Shown piece by piece: positions 37,861 through 45,856 of a DNA stretch of 64,000 nucleotides; within the stretch, counting starts at the first letter, position 1; each line of letters opens with the position of its first letter. Location: assembly GCF_963668165.1 (NCBI RefSeq), contig NZ_OY764209.1:1054001-1118000 (forward strand). Direction: 5' to 3'. The translations under genes were made by a program, and so were the position numbers. This DNA comes from Marispirochaeta sp. Its GTDB lineage: Bacteria; Spirochaetota; Spirochaetia; JC444; Marispirochaetaceae. Below the pieces are notes generated by a model. That model saw only the letters and a list, made by a program, of their open reading frames with translations, had not been told where the DNA came from and made no database searches.

Positions 37861-38100
37861 ATGGGAAAAGAGATCACCCTTGTCCTGATAAATATCGCCG
37901 GGCATGGCTGCTACGGTGCCGTTGAAGATGTTCCAGAAGCTCAAAGGCTCCGATCCCCGGAAAGCCGAAATCATTGTAAAAGCCGTCAAGGTCAGAAAGC
38001 CCCGCACCCGCTACACACCGTTGGAAAATACGCCCATCTCATCCGTCACTCTTGAGATGGCCCCAAAAGCACGCCCTTACGTGAAACTTCCGGTTCCGTA
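37861..38100 (+). pseudogene. Short-chain dehydrogenase remnant
   Basis: Two SDR pieces in different frames. VLINIAGHGCYGAVEDVP matches the NNAG-GYGAVED region of SDR enzymes. It then jumps to KMFQKLKGSDPRKAEIIVKAVKVRKPRTRYT, the usual C-terminal segment. The catalytic YxxxK middle is missing, so this is an internally deleted, frameshifted relic. It is on the opposite strand to its neighbours. Confidence 0.7.
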
Positions 38101-38612
38101 CACATATTACGGTTAAAACAGCACGGGCGCCGTTCACCCTTGGCCATCTTATCACAGGCCGCTTCGATTCGACGCATCCGGGTTTCCCGGTTCTTTGTCG
38201 ATCTTATCCACCGGACCCAGTCCCAGCGCGCCAGGGGTGGAATGTCCTGCCATAGGGTACGGATATTCGGATCAAGCATCAGCGCCTTCTTCAGATCCTC
38301 AGGAACATCAGGTTCCGGCCAGTTCGTTGACGGTTTCAGTTCCAGCGCGACAGTGTCTCCCGCGGAAGCTTCAAGCGAATCCTGCAAAGCCTTTTCGACC
38401 CTGAACCAGTGACTTCCTTTTCCGTCCGGCTCAAGCACCGCCTTAAACGGTACATTGTTGATAGTTCCTTCAACAAAGGTCAAACCACGGGATGGTAGCA
38501 GTGCGCTTGCTGTTTCCGGGATCCGCAGAATTGTCCAGGTTCCTACGAAAAAAAGTGTCGTTTTACAGTGTATAACCGACACATTATGCTGATTTCTGGT
38601 ATAGGTACTCAT
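38046..38612 (-). CDS. DUF1905/YdeI-like protein
   Basis: The segment TLLPSRGLTFVEGTINNVPFKAVLEPDGKGSHWFRVEKAL (written with small differences in the sequence) is the DUF1905 barrel. The C-terminal half DVPEDLKKALMLDPNIRTLWQDIPPLARWDWVRWIRSTKNRETRMRRIE is the YdeI/OmpD-associated helical motif. No biochemical role is established. The true start is unclear: an in-frame GTG lies 12 codons inside the long frame. It overlaps the SDR relic on the other strand. Confidence 0.8.
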   Translation of the reverse strand: MSTYTRNQHNVSVIHCKTTLFFVGTWTILRIPETASALLPSRGLTFVEGTINNVPFKAVLEPDGKGSHWFRVEKALQDSLEASAGDTVALELKPSTNWPEPDVPEDLKKALMLDPNIRTLWQDIPPLARWDWVRWIRSTKNRETRMRRIEAACDKMAKGERRPCCFNRNMCTEPEVSRKGVLLGPSQE

Positions 38613-38673
38613 AGAAATAAAATATATAGAGCTTTACCTTTAGAAAACAGTTTTGTGCTGGAGCTGGCTGTTT

Positions 38674-39144
38674 TTATGACAGGGCCAGATTTTCCTGGAC
38701 TGCTTTCAAACGCTCCGCGAGTTGTGAGAGATGAATTTCCAGATGGTCGATATAATCGGTTACCAAAAAAGACAAAGTCAGCTCTCTTCCGTCGGTATTC
38801 CAGCTATTTTCCCTCTTTGAATCATCCATATTTTTAATAATGTGGCAGAGCAGCAAGTTATACTGCTTCCAGAGCTCCAGGATTTGAGGGTACGAATAGG
38901 AATTGTATTTGATTATCTTAATCCGGTTGTAATCATATCCCGGAAAATCAAGACTATCGGTTTCCTGCAGCCTGACAAATCGCTGATAATTGTTCGCTGC
39001 AGAATCTATAAGGTGTCCGAAAATCTCTTTAATGGACCATGTATCCGGAGAAAGATTTATAGAGCAGATCTCATCCTTAATATCAGTATATTCATAATAC
39101 GTTTTTTTAATCATTTTCTTTAGTTTCAAGCTTTCTTTCTTCAT
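38674..39144 (-). CDS. DinB-superfamily protein
   Basis: 156-residue four-helix DinB-like protein. The metal-site pattern is visible as WSIKEIFGHLIDSAANNYQR (first His) and LVTDYIDHLEIHLSQL (paired His). The ATG at 39144 after GAGGTTGA is chosen over a longer frame. Family members are thiol-S-transferase-like or damage-inducible; the function here is unknown. Confidence 0.82.
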   Translation of the reverse strand: MKKESLKLKKMIKKTYYEYTDIKDEICSINLSPDTWSIKEIFGHLIDSAANNYQRFVRLQETDSLDFPGYDYNRIKIIKYNSYSYPQILELWKQYNLLLCHIIKNMDDSKRENSWNTDGRELTLSFLVTDYIDHLEIHLSQLAERLKAVQENLALS

Positions 39145-39226
39145 TTCAACCTCTTTTAAAAATCCTCCTGACATTTCTGCCGATCCCTGCCAGGCATCCA
39201 TGTCATGTCCGGAACAGCCTGTGCTG

Positions 39227-39850
39227 CTATTCTGACAATGAACTCATTAAAGAGTAAAAATATTGTGCTTCCTTTGTTGTGTATAAGTTGTACCAGCTTT
39301 CCAGGGTCTCAGGTCTGAAAACATTCAACATCCTTAGTATTTCATAAGTAAACTCCAGAGCCCCCAGGCCGGAAGCTGTGATCAGGTATTCGTCCACAAT
39401 TGCAGGTTTTTCAATATAGTTGCTTTCACCAGAGTATTCGGGACAAACCATTTTTAGAAAACCCTTATCATTGCTTGTGTGCTTCTTGTTGTCTAAAGCT
39501 CCTACAGTTGCCAATCCAACTGTCGCTCCGCAGATTGCAGCGACCTTTGCTCCCCTGCTTATTAAGTCCTTTGCGAATAATAATATATTCCTGTTTTCCT
39601 CTTCCTGCCAGGTATCACCTCCAGGAAGAATAAGAATATCCTCATGCTGAAACCTTATCTCTTTAATATCGATGTCGGGCGTAATATACAAACCGCCCAT
39701 AGTACAGATTGGTTCTTTACCGTTTCCTACTGTAATTACCTTACAATCATCGTTTTTATTCCGAAAATATCTTTTACTGTTAAGTTCAGCAGTTAAATAC
39801 CCTATCTCCCAGTCCGCCAAAGTATCAAGTACGTATAAATAGACATTCAT
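39227..39850 (-). CDS. DJ-1/PfpI-family protein
   Basis: Type-1 glutamine-amidotransferase-like protein of ~207 residues. The nucleophile elbow is VAAICGATVGLA with the cysteine after Ile, and ILILPGGDTW gives the conserved Glu/Gly loop region. The ATG at 39850 follows AAAGGAG. Possible roles include glyoxalase III/deglycase-like or protease-like activity; not resolvable. Confidence 0.88.
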   Translation of the reverse strand: MNVYLYVLDTLADWEIGYLTAELNSKRYFRNKNDDCKVITVGNGKEPICTMGGLYITPDIDIKEIRFQHEDILILPGGDTWQEEENRNILLFAKDLISRGAKVAAICGATVGLATVGALDNKKHTSNDKGFLKMVCPEYSGESNYIEKPAIVDEYLITASGLGALEFTYEILRMLNVFRPETLESWYNLYTTKEAQYFYSLMSSLSE

Positions 39851-39884
39851 TTTTATTTTTCTCCTTTGTTTTTCCAATCATAAT

Positions 39885-40445
39885 TTACACCACCGTTGAA
39901 TCTGCTGCACCATGCTCTCTATAACCAGGAAGGTCTTTCTGGATCTCATATTCAAGAAGAATCATACCGCTGGGGTAGACGCTTTGCCTGATCAATGTTA
40001 ATCGTCTATGCACTGCAGGTGATGGAAAAAACGGGACACCACCCCCCAAAAGTACCGGGATAATTGCCGGCTCAACAGTGTCGACAAGGTTCCATTTCAG
40101 AAGCTCAGAGAAAAGTTCTCCGCCTCCGTAAAGCCAGACATCACGGCCAGGCTGCCTGTGCAGCTCGTTGACTCGGTGTTCTAAATCCTTACTGACAACT
40201 TCAACTTCCGGGTGATCTTGCTGTCTGAGCTTCCGTGAAGCAACAATTACCTGCTTTCCGCGGAAACTCTCTCCAGCTGCACTGACGATCTCGTACGTGC
40301 GCCGCCCCATCAGCAGTGTATCGAACTGGTCGTAGAGTGCATTGAAATCAAACGCGGGCTCCGGTGTTATCCAGTCATAATCATCCTCCGGCCCAGCAAT
40401 ATATCCATCGAGGCTGCACGCCACTTGATACCGGACTTTTCTCAT
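39885..40445 (-). CDS. RibD C-terminal/dihydrofolate-reductase-like protein
   Basis: 186 residues, with ATG at 40445 behind AAAGGAGGTGATCC. The NADPH-binding fold is seen as VACSLDGYIAGPEDDYDW, DTLLMGRRTYEIV, DVWLYGGGELFSELLKWNLVD and IPVLLGGGVPFF. This is the widespread 'dihydrofolate reductase family' (YwjB/YyaP-like); true folate reduction is not established. Confidence 0.9.
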   Translation of the reverse strand: MRKVRYQVACSLDGYIAGPEDDYDWITPEPAFDFNALYDQFDTLLMGRRTYEIVSAAGESFRGKQVIVASRKLRQQDHPEVEVVSKDLEHRVNELHRQPGRDVWLYGGGELFSELLKWNLVDTVEPAIIPVLLGGGVPFFPSPAVHRRLTLIRQSVYPSGMILLEYEIQKDLPGYREHGAADSTVV

Positions 40446-40657
40446 CTGTGGATCACCTCCTTTGCGCGGAGACTGTTCATCCTTTCTCGACATACTCTTT
40501 TAACCCGTATGACTTGGATTCCTTCTTTACTTTCCATAATCCTTTCCAAGCTTAATTCTGCATATAAAGATACTAACATACAGAACCAGGAGTAAACTGT
40601 TTTTCTTTCAGATAGTATATCTTCAAAGTTTGTCAAAAAGGATTCAACATGTTCATC

Positions 40658-41107
40658 CTATACCCATTTTTGAATCTCAATAATATTCCCTTCAGGATCT
40701 CTGGCATACACAACACTGATTCTCCCAACCCCGGTTATATCAGCCTCAATCAGTTCACCCACCGTTGATCCGCCATGTTTTAATAACAGTTTTAACTTTT
40801 CCTCAACATTCTCCACTGCAAAGGCAATATGACCAAAGCCTTCGACATTTATATTTTTTTTGTAATTTTTTATATTTTGATTATACTCAAAAATTTCCAA
40901 TGTAGGTCCGTCTGAATCATATCCGGGAAGCAGCAGGTGTATACCCTTTATTTGGGATTTATTCAGACCTGTTAGTTTATTCAGCCATAACCCGGACAAA
41001 TCCCGTTCGGGCGGTTTAGGTTTGCAGTCAAACACTGCAACATAGAAATCAGCTAAAGAACGCCAGTTTCGACTAATCAAATTAACGTGGGAAAATTTTA
41101 CTTTCAT
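40658..41107 (-). CDS. VOC-superfamily (glyoxalase/bleomycin-resistance fold) protein
   Basis: 149 residues, two beta-alpha-beta-beta-beta units. KFSHVNLISRNWRSLADFYVAVFDC gives the first metal His and EGFGHIAFAVENVEEKL the second; VVYARDPEGNIIEIQKWV ends the fold. The start could be the ATG at 41107 or the ATG at 41143, which sits behind a strong GGAGGTGAT. The latter lies in DNA derived from the neighbouring IS5 remnant, so that element may now supply its RBS. Confidence 0.85.
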   Translation of the reverse strand: MKVKFSHVNLISRNWRSLADFYVAVFDCKPKPPERDLSGLWLNKLTGLNKSQIKGIHLLLPGYDSDGPTLEIFEYNQNIKNYKKNINVEGFGHIAFAVENVEEKLKLLLKHGGSTVGELIEADITGVGRISVVYARDPEGNIIEIQKWV

Positions 41108-41149
41108 AGTACATGCAGTATGCAAAGGGTTTGTTTTTTTCATTCCAGA

Positions 41150-41443
41150 TCACCTCCGATCTTTTTATTCAGATCACTCGCGGTGCAAAGGCCATCAATA
41201 ATACCTTCAAGCTCCTTCCGGGTGTCATCAAACAGTCCAACATTATTTGCAAACCGAATATCCTGCGGAAAACAGGTCGCATCCAAGTTCCAACTGACCT
41301 CCATTATAATGTTCATCGTTGTTAGCGTCATTCTTATCGTTCTTTAAACTCTGTTTCATTTCCACAAACTTTTTTGATATGAGCTCATTCACTTCCGCTA
41401 CAATCTATGACCCCAGGCGTTTGCGGAAATACACCATCAGACC
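41150..41443 (-). pseudogene. IS5-family transposase fragment
   Basis: Read on the minus strand this gives EAGLMVYFRKRLGS then a stop, VAEVNELISKKFVE, and NVGLFDDTRKELEGIIDGLC. It lines up with 57135-57400 of the IS5-family element in the array (ASLMVYFRKRLGSEIIVEVNELIAK, NDVGLLDDERKKLEGIID). Both ends of the transposase are missing and there are stops and shifts, so it is a dead internal piece. Confidence 0.75.
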
Positions 41444-41454
41444 CGCTTCATAAT

Positions 41455-42103
41455 TTTTGTCCAGTTGAGATATTCCCAAAGAGTAAAATCATGTTTGTGG
41501 TTTACGGTGGCCTCCTCTCGGTGAAGAGAAGCCTTTGACCCTGCCGTATTCATAAAGTACCTGTCCTTTCAAGCAATAGATCACCTATCGGAAGTCTGCA
41601 TCCTTTCGGATCAGGATAAATTCCCTATCCTCTGCATTACACAAAGGCATTCGCTTTTCCCGATTTCCTTTACCTGCCAGGCTTACCTAGTTCTGCTAAA
41701 CAACCAATTCGTACCGGGTTAGGGCCGATCTTTACTCCGGAAATCACTCTGTTCATCTGTGGAACTGCATGCAAAGACATTTCCACCCGATTTCTTTGCC
41801 GTTTTGGCTGAAGCGTATTAGCCTATTTCGCTCCTCACGTCTTACGAAGCTTACAGTCATTCACATATGTTACCCATACCAATACATTTACCCTGGCAAT
41901 CATCCGATTTTAGGCTATCAGAATATTTGCTTTTGTCCTTTCAGCTTAATACCCCACCGTTGCCAGTAACGCATTTGAAAGTAGGGTTACTCCAGATGAA
42001 TGGAGTAGTCCAAAAGTCGATATATAATAATATGCCGACTTAGACAGCTTGCTTAACAGCTTCTTGTGACCTGAGTGGTTTATCAGGACACGTCCAGTCG
42101 CAC
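41455..42103 (-). mobile_element. Probable 5' fragment of a bacterial group II intron
   Basis: On the minus strand, nine bases beyond the attC-like site, a GTGCGAC boundary opens ~550 bases of non-coding, structured-looking DNA (e.g. GGTAAGCCTGGCAGGTAAAGG, GATCCGAAAGGAT). An ATG at 41553 then begins MNTAGSKASLHREEATVNHKHDFTLWEYLN. GTGYG is the canonical group II 5' end, and an ORF opening like this after ~550 bases fits an intron-encoded reverse transcriptase. It breaks off at an IS5 fragment, and no RT motifs or domain V are visible. Placement just 3' of an attC hairpin is typical of class C-attC introns. Confidence 0.55.
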
Positions 42104-42108
42104 TTGCC

Positions 42109-42199
42109 TATAACGCCCCGCGAATATGCAAAGTCCTGAGCAACGCGAAGGATTCGGCCGGAGGGACTTGACCCCGCCGCCGCATATTCGCTGTTTTAA
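42109..42199. repeat. attC-like site 1
   Basis: The left arm ATAAC then CGCGAATATGC and the right arm GCATATTCG then CTGTTTTA can fold together (nine-base inner pairing plus AAC/GTT). The interior GC-rich stretch is the variable part. The flanking cassette gene stops 29 bases away. Confidence 0.8.
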
Positions 42200-42227
42200 G
42201 TGATCGTTGCACGGAAAAATTTAAACA

Positions 42228-42938
42228 CTATTGCTCCTTTAAGCATATATATGCTCTTGTATTCGGTATCTCCCCAACTGTATTTACTATTTTAAAGCCA
42301 GTTTTCTCCAACATTTTTTCTAAAATCCAATCCCAAGTACTATACTCTTCTTTAACATGAACTAAAGATTCTTCCATCATATGTTTTCCTGCTTTTTCTT
42401 CCATAACATCAAGCCATTTAGAAATGTTCTCTTTATGTTCTTCGACTGGAAATGAGAATACAACATCAAAAAGGAAGAACCTTCCACCTGGTTTTAATAA
42501 TTCATAGATATTTTTAAGCGCTATCAATTTCCAGAAATCGGGTAAATGATGCAATACTACATTAGAAATTACGACATCAACTGGTTCTGAATTATGTTCA
42601 TAGGATAAAAGCCCACCACAAACTGGAAATACATTGTGGATATTGTTATGAGATATTTTCCTTTTACATAAATCAATCATTTTAGCGGAGATATCTACGG
42701 CAACCAATTTTTTACAATGTTCAGCAACATTTATTGCTATCTCACCACTGCCACAACCAAGATCTAAAACGGTGTCCTCTTTGGTTATTTTCACTGCTTG
42801 TATTATTTTTATAGCTTCATTCTGGTAATCTCTAAATCTTGTATGCTGATCATCATATTCATTCACAACGTTCTGATCTGAATAATTCACTCCTGAATGT
42901 GTCGCCTCATCATAGTACCATATAGGTATTTTTTTCAT
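42228..42938 (-). CDS. Class I SAM-dependent methyltransferase (cassette gene)
   Basis: Methyltransferase of 236 residues. Motif I is VLDLGCGSGEIAINVA, the acidic end of beta-2 is LVAVDISAKMIDLC, and VDVVISNVVLHHLPDFWK and LLKPGGRFFLFDVV complete the Rossmann core. The ATG at 42938 is chosen behind GAGGAAG; the longer frame to 43016 would run into attC site 2. It is read toward attC site 1. The substrate is unknown. Confidence 0.88.
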   Translation of the reverse strand: MKKIPIWYYDEATHSGVNYSDQNVVNEYDDQHTRFRDYQNEAIKIIQAVKITKEDTVLDLGCGSGEIAINVAEHCKKLVAVDISAKMIDLCKRKISHNNIHNVFPVCGGLLSYEHNSEPVDVVISNVVLHHLPDFWKLIALKNIYELLKPGGRFFLFDVVFSFPVEEHKENISKWLDVMEEKAGKHMMEESLVHVKEEYSTWDWILEKMLEKTGFKIVNTVGEIPNTRAYICLKEQ

Positions 42939-43003
42939 AGAAACTTCCTCATTCTTATTTTCGTTGTAAATTATTAATCGCTTTTTTTCCCAAAAAAATG
43001 TTA

Positions 43004-43088
43004 CATAACATTCCACGAGTACCAGAAGTTGCGACCGAAGGGAGCAATTGGAGCGGAACGAAGTGGAGCCGGGTACTCGCTGTTATAT
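43004..43088. repeat. attC-like site 2
   Basis: ATAACATTCCACGAGTACC on the left and GGGTACTCGCTGTTATAT on the right pair over CGAGTACC and ATAAC/GTTAT. The spacer contains GGAGCGGAACGAAGTGGAGC, a motif echoed in the other sites. Confidence 0.85.
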
Positions 43089-43102
43089 GATAATTACTCT
43101 GG

Positions 43103-43366
43103 CTACTCATAGTGAGTCCACATTCTAATGATCTTAACGATTTTTTCTTTTTCTAATACTTGATAGACTATTCGACGTTGAATATTAATTCTTCTGGAAA
43201 AAGAACCTGTAAGATCACCGATCAACTTTTCATATGGTGGATAATCATAAAAAGGTTCTGATCGTAATATATGAAATAGTTCTTCTGCTTTCTTTTTTAA
43301 ATCAGATGAGGACAGCTTTCTCGCATCTTTCTGTGCTTGCTTCGTAAATAGTAACTTATACATCAC
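43103..43366 (-). CDS. yoeB: Txe/YoeB-family toxin (mRNA interferase)
   Basis: 87-residue RelE-superfamily toxin: LLFTKQAQKDARKLSSSDLKKKAEEL, YEKLIGDLTGSFSRRINIQRRIVYQVLE and a final RMWTHYE, the C-terminal His-Tyr typical of YoeB. It cleaves mRNA on the ribosome. It overlaps the antitoxin stop by four bases and ends 15 bases from attC site 2, as a cassette gene should. Confidence 0.92.
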   Translation of the reverse strand: MMYKLLFTKQAQKDARKLSSSDLKKKAEELFHILRSEPFYDYPPYEKLIGDLTGSFSRRINIQRRIVYQVLEKEKIVKIIRMWTHYE

Positions 43367-43605
43367 CAGCCTAATTCATCCGATAATTCTTCGATGGGTG
43401 TATTCATTCCTTCTATTATTGATTCCCTCATTCCTGGAATTGAAGTTAAATATATTGTTTCCTGAATGCTCTTCCAATCTTCCTCACCTACAAGAATTGC
43501 ATTTGAGTCTTTTCCGGTTATCTCTACAGGCTCATGAGTTAAATTCACTTTTTGGACTATATTATATAAATCCTTTCTTGCATTTGTAACATTTACACTA
43601 CTCAC
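43363..43605 (-). CDS. yefM: YefM/Phd-family antitoxin
   Basis: 80 residues from a GTG at 43605 behind GGAGG. VSSVNVTNARKDLYNIVQKVNLTHEPVEITGKDSNAILVGEEDWKSIQET is the classic Phd/YefM fold; the C-terminal tail neutralises YoeB. The longer frame to 43770 runs through the operator and attC site 3 and is not used. Confidence 0.9.
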   Translation of the reverse strand: MSSVNVTNARKDLYNIVQKVNLTHEPVEITGKDSNAILVGEEDWKSIQETIYLTSIPGMRESIIEGMNTPIEELSDELGW

Positions 43606-43615
43606 ATCACACCTC

Positions 43616-43633
43616 CGTACGTTATTGCGTACG
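43616..43633. promoter_or_regulatory. YefM-YoeB operator (paired CGTACG palindromes)
   Basis: Two CGTACG hexamers (43616-43621 and 43628-43633) are spaced 12 bases centre to centre, immediately upstream of the antitoxin. In E. coli yefM-yoeB two palindromes with a TGTACA core have the same spacing. The core differs by one transition on each side. Confidence 0.6.
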
Positions 43634-43677
43634 CGCAATTGTATACCCTTCAACGTATAAAGTCCAGAGTAATTTTT

Positions 43678-43759
43678 CATAGACGTTCCGCGAATATGCG
43701 AAGTTGCCATCAGGCTAATTTGGCTGGAGCGAAGCGCAACTGCGTATTCTCTGTTATGT
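43678..43759. repeat. attC-like site 3
   Basis: CATAGACGTTCCGCGAATATGC and GCGTATTCTCTGTTATG are the arms (with G-U pairs), and GTTGC/GCAAC extends the stem. The spacer contains TGGAGCGAAGCGCAAC. Confidence 0.8.
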
Positions 43760-43820
43760 GCAGCAGCCAATTATCCAATTATAGGCTTTTCAAAACGACC
43801 GCCTCTCCATAAAGCAAATA

Positions 43821-44072
43821 TCAATGCCGGGTGGCAGTGCTTTTAATACTGTTAACTAGTCCTGAAGTTAATGTCGTCACTTGTGTAATCGATTCTAATA
43901 CATCTGTAATGGGCAAATGTTTAAGTTCAACACTTTCTTCTTCCAAGGAAATTCCAGAAAGTGGCTCATGTAGAAAAGATTTAGCAATATTACTGTCATT
44001 TAAACTTAGTATTTTTAATGCAAGATCGTAGATTTTTCTATTCACTAAATTAGTTTTATTTCTTATTGTCAT
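43821..44072 (-). CDS. Hypothetical cassette protein
   Basis: 83 residues (MTIRNKTNLVNRKIYDLALKILSLNDSN...). I do not recognise it. Its stop lies 60 bases from attC site 3. Its start abuts the end of the IS1634-family relic, so the original 5' end may have been lost and the gene may be truncated. Confidence 0.45.
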   Translation of the reverse strand: MTIRNKTNLVNRKIYDLALKILSLNDSNIAKSFLHEPLSGISLEEESVELKHLPITDVLESITQVTTLTSGLVNSIKSTATRH

Positions 44073-44353
44073 TCATCCCGCATTCCGCACCATATGGAGT
44101 AGGAAAATACATTTTTTTCACTTCAGGACCTAAGAGATCTACAATCAATTTCAGGTCATCATCCATGTTCATTGCCTGGTAGGTAACTTCTGTGCCGTCG
44201 CGATTCATAAACATCAAGACACCTTCGAAGAGTTGAAAGATCCATCTCAGTGTTGGTTTTCCGGTTGGTTTCCCGACCTGATCACTTACAGTTTTTTCGC
44301 TTTTTTTAAGCATCTCCCGGATTTTCTTTTCCGCCAAAGAATACACTGATATG
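44056..44353 (-). pseudogene. IS1634-family transposase, C-terminal fragment
   Basis: Encodes ISVYSLAEKKIREMLKKSEK followed by GKPTLRWIFQLFEGV and DLLGPEVKKMYF, the usual C-terminus of IS1634 transposases. It is the missing tail of the copy at 45857-47236, separated by an IS110-family element. The frame upstream of ISVY is element sequence. Confidence 0.85.
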
Positions 44354-44421
44354 ATGTGACCTTTGTCAAGGTTTTTTCTTTCTCTACACGATAAAACTCC
44401 CAAAATATTGAACGAAGAAAA

Positions 44422-44604
44422 GGATTGATAGACAGGAAATCAGTTTTCGGCATTTGACCATTCTGATATACGCATATTGGTTAATGCAGGCCAATGGTCC
44501 GCCTAAAGCCCTTTCTGTCTAAAAACGTGAATCACCTCTTGGGTGTCAACATAGTGTCCTCGAAGATAGCTGGATCGTTGCCCGATTATCCTGTCTATCA
44601 ATCC
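44422..44604. ncRNA. Candidate guide-RNA region of the IS110/IS1111 element
   Basis: 286 non-coding bases lie 3' of the recombinase stop. Within them GGATTGATAGACAGG (44422-44436) and CCTGTCTATCAATCC (44590-44604) are perfect inverted 15-mers. IS1111-type elements carry their targeting (bridge/seek) RNA on this side. RNA status is inference. Confidence 0.4.
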
Positions 44605-44641
44605 CTCTCATCTAAAACCCCTCTTATCGAAACAGTATTGG

Positions 44642-45757
44642 TTAGTTGATTCTATTGTTCATCATCCCCCAGATGAAGCAGGATAACTCTCTGGCAACAG
44701 CGACGGTCGCCTTGTTGTGATGCACACCGCGAGCAACAAGATTATTGTACACTCTGTGCAATCTCCTGTTAGCCCTGTCAGCATACGCAATGACATCCGG
44801 ATCATTTCCTTTCTGTCTCGCCAGGAGGCGCTTTGATTTCTTTCCATAGATATTGCTTCGCAGGGTTGAGTTGGCTCCTTCGATAAGAAGGAGCCGTAAA
44901 CGTTCATTCCCGGCCTTTGTGATGCTCCCTCGCCGTTCTCTCTGACCACTGGAGTTCTCCTTGGGAACCAGGCCCAGAAACGAGGAGAACTGCTGTGGGT
45001 TTGCAAACCGGGAGAAGTCCCCAATCTCTGAAATAAACGATAATGCCGTATGCGTCTCTATTCCCCTGAAACAGCGAAGTCTCGATACCCGGTCTCGGTA
45101 GGCATCCAAGGCGGCCAACTCTTCGATCCGCTGATTATAGCGGTCTACCTTTTCCTGTTGGTCGTGTACTTCCTGCAGATATTCAGGAAACGTTTCCTGG
45201 TCGACCTCATCATGAAACAGTTGCCCCTTCAGCCATGTATAGTGGGCAATTGTCCAAGAATTTTTTCCCTCGGTGAAACATCGTCCATGACGCAGTAGAA
45301 AGGACAACAGGTTCTGTTTTGCTCGTCCTAGAGCCTTTTTCCGGGTATTTCTCAGCCGTGTATAATTTTTTACCGCTTCATCTTGTGGCGTCGGTATATG
45401 CACGGCACTGTAGGTCCCCCACGCCAGGTGTCTGGCCAGTTCTTCAGCATCTATCCTGTCTGTTTTTATGTGATTGCCTGGTGCTTTCGGCAACGTAGTC
45501 GGGGCCATAATCACACAGGGGATATCTGCTTTCGCCAAATCCCGGTAGAGTCCGTATCCGGTTGGACCTGCTTCATAACCGCAGAGTACTGTACACTCAG
45601 GATGTTCCTTTTGTAGTTTTCGTACATATTTGATCACCAGAGAGCTCTTGCTGGCGATTCTGGTTTGCCCGAAACTCTTCTGGGCTGAAAAGTTGAATGA
45701 ACACAGCGAGTAAGTATCTTTGTGGACATCGATTCCAATGTGCGTTACAGTATTCAT
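44642..45757 (-). CDS. IS110-family transposase (DEDD recombinase), intact
   Basis: 371 residues from the ATG at 45757 (MNTVTHIGIDVHKD). The RuvC-like acidic residues are in HIGIDVHKDTYSL, CGYEAGPTGYGL and KTDRIDAEELARHL. The C-terminal Tnp_20 domain has LRCFRGIETHTALSFISEIGDF and the serine-bearing VPKENSSGQRERRGSITKAGN. No frame break is seen, so it may be active. Confidence 0.92.
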   Translation of the reverse strand: MNTVTHIGIDVHKDTYSLCSFNFSAQKSFGQTRIASKSSLVIKYVRKLQKEHPECTVLCGYEAGPTGYGLYRDLAKADIPCVIMAPTTLPKAPGNHIKTDRIDAEELARHLAWGTYSAVHIPTPQDEAVKNYTRLRNTRKKALGRAKQNLLSFLLRHGRCFTEGKNSWTIAHYTWLKGQLFHDEVDQETFPEYLQEVHDQQEKVDRYNQRIEELAALDAYRDRVSRLRCFRGIETHTALSFISEIGDFSRFANPQQFSSFLGLVPKENSSGQRERRGSITKAGNERLRLLLIEGANSTLRSNIYGKKSKRLLARQKGNDPDVIAYADRANRRLHRVYNNLVARGVHHNKATVAVARELSCFIWGMMNNRIN

Positions 45758-45856
45758 CCAGTGACCTCCATTTGCATGCGGTAGCCGCATACGTTGATTT
45801 TGTTATTCCCAGTATGCCCGGTGAATCCACGATTTGCAAACTGGGGGTCACTTCAT

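Larger units (their letters stand above)
44356..45856 (-). mobile_element. IS110/IS1111-family insertion sequence inside an IS1634 relic
   Basis: The element has GTGACC (44356) near one end and GGTCAC (45846-45851) near the other, and sits between two AT dinucleotides (44354-44355 and 45855-45856). Removing it with one AT rejoins the host transposase in frame as LSLLDNIISVYSLAEKK. A long non-coding part lies 3' of its recombinase gene. Confidence 0.75.

Noticed and set aside
40442..40636. Small minus-strand ORF between the VOC and RibD-like genes
   Set aside because: No ribosome site, no recognisable pattern, and it overlaps the RBS region of the RibD-like gene.
41769..41969. Plus-strand open frame of 66 codons
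   Set aside because: It lies inside the structured intron-like DNA, has no ribosome site and an unnatural composition.
44056..44403. Stand-alone small protein of 115 residues
   Set aside because: Its sequence is the C-terminus of an IS1634 transposase; the first ~20 residues are IS110 sequence.
44642..45757. Integron integrase candidate
   Set aside because: The protein has the DEDD/Tnp_20 pattern of IS110 transposases and lacks the R-H-R-Y signature of tyrosine recombinases.
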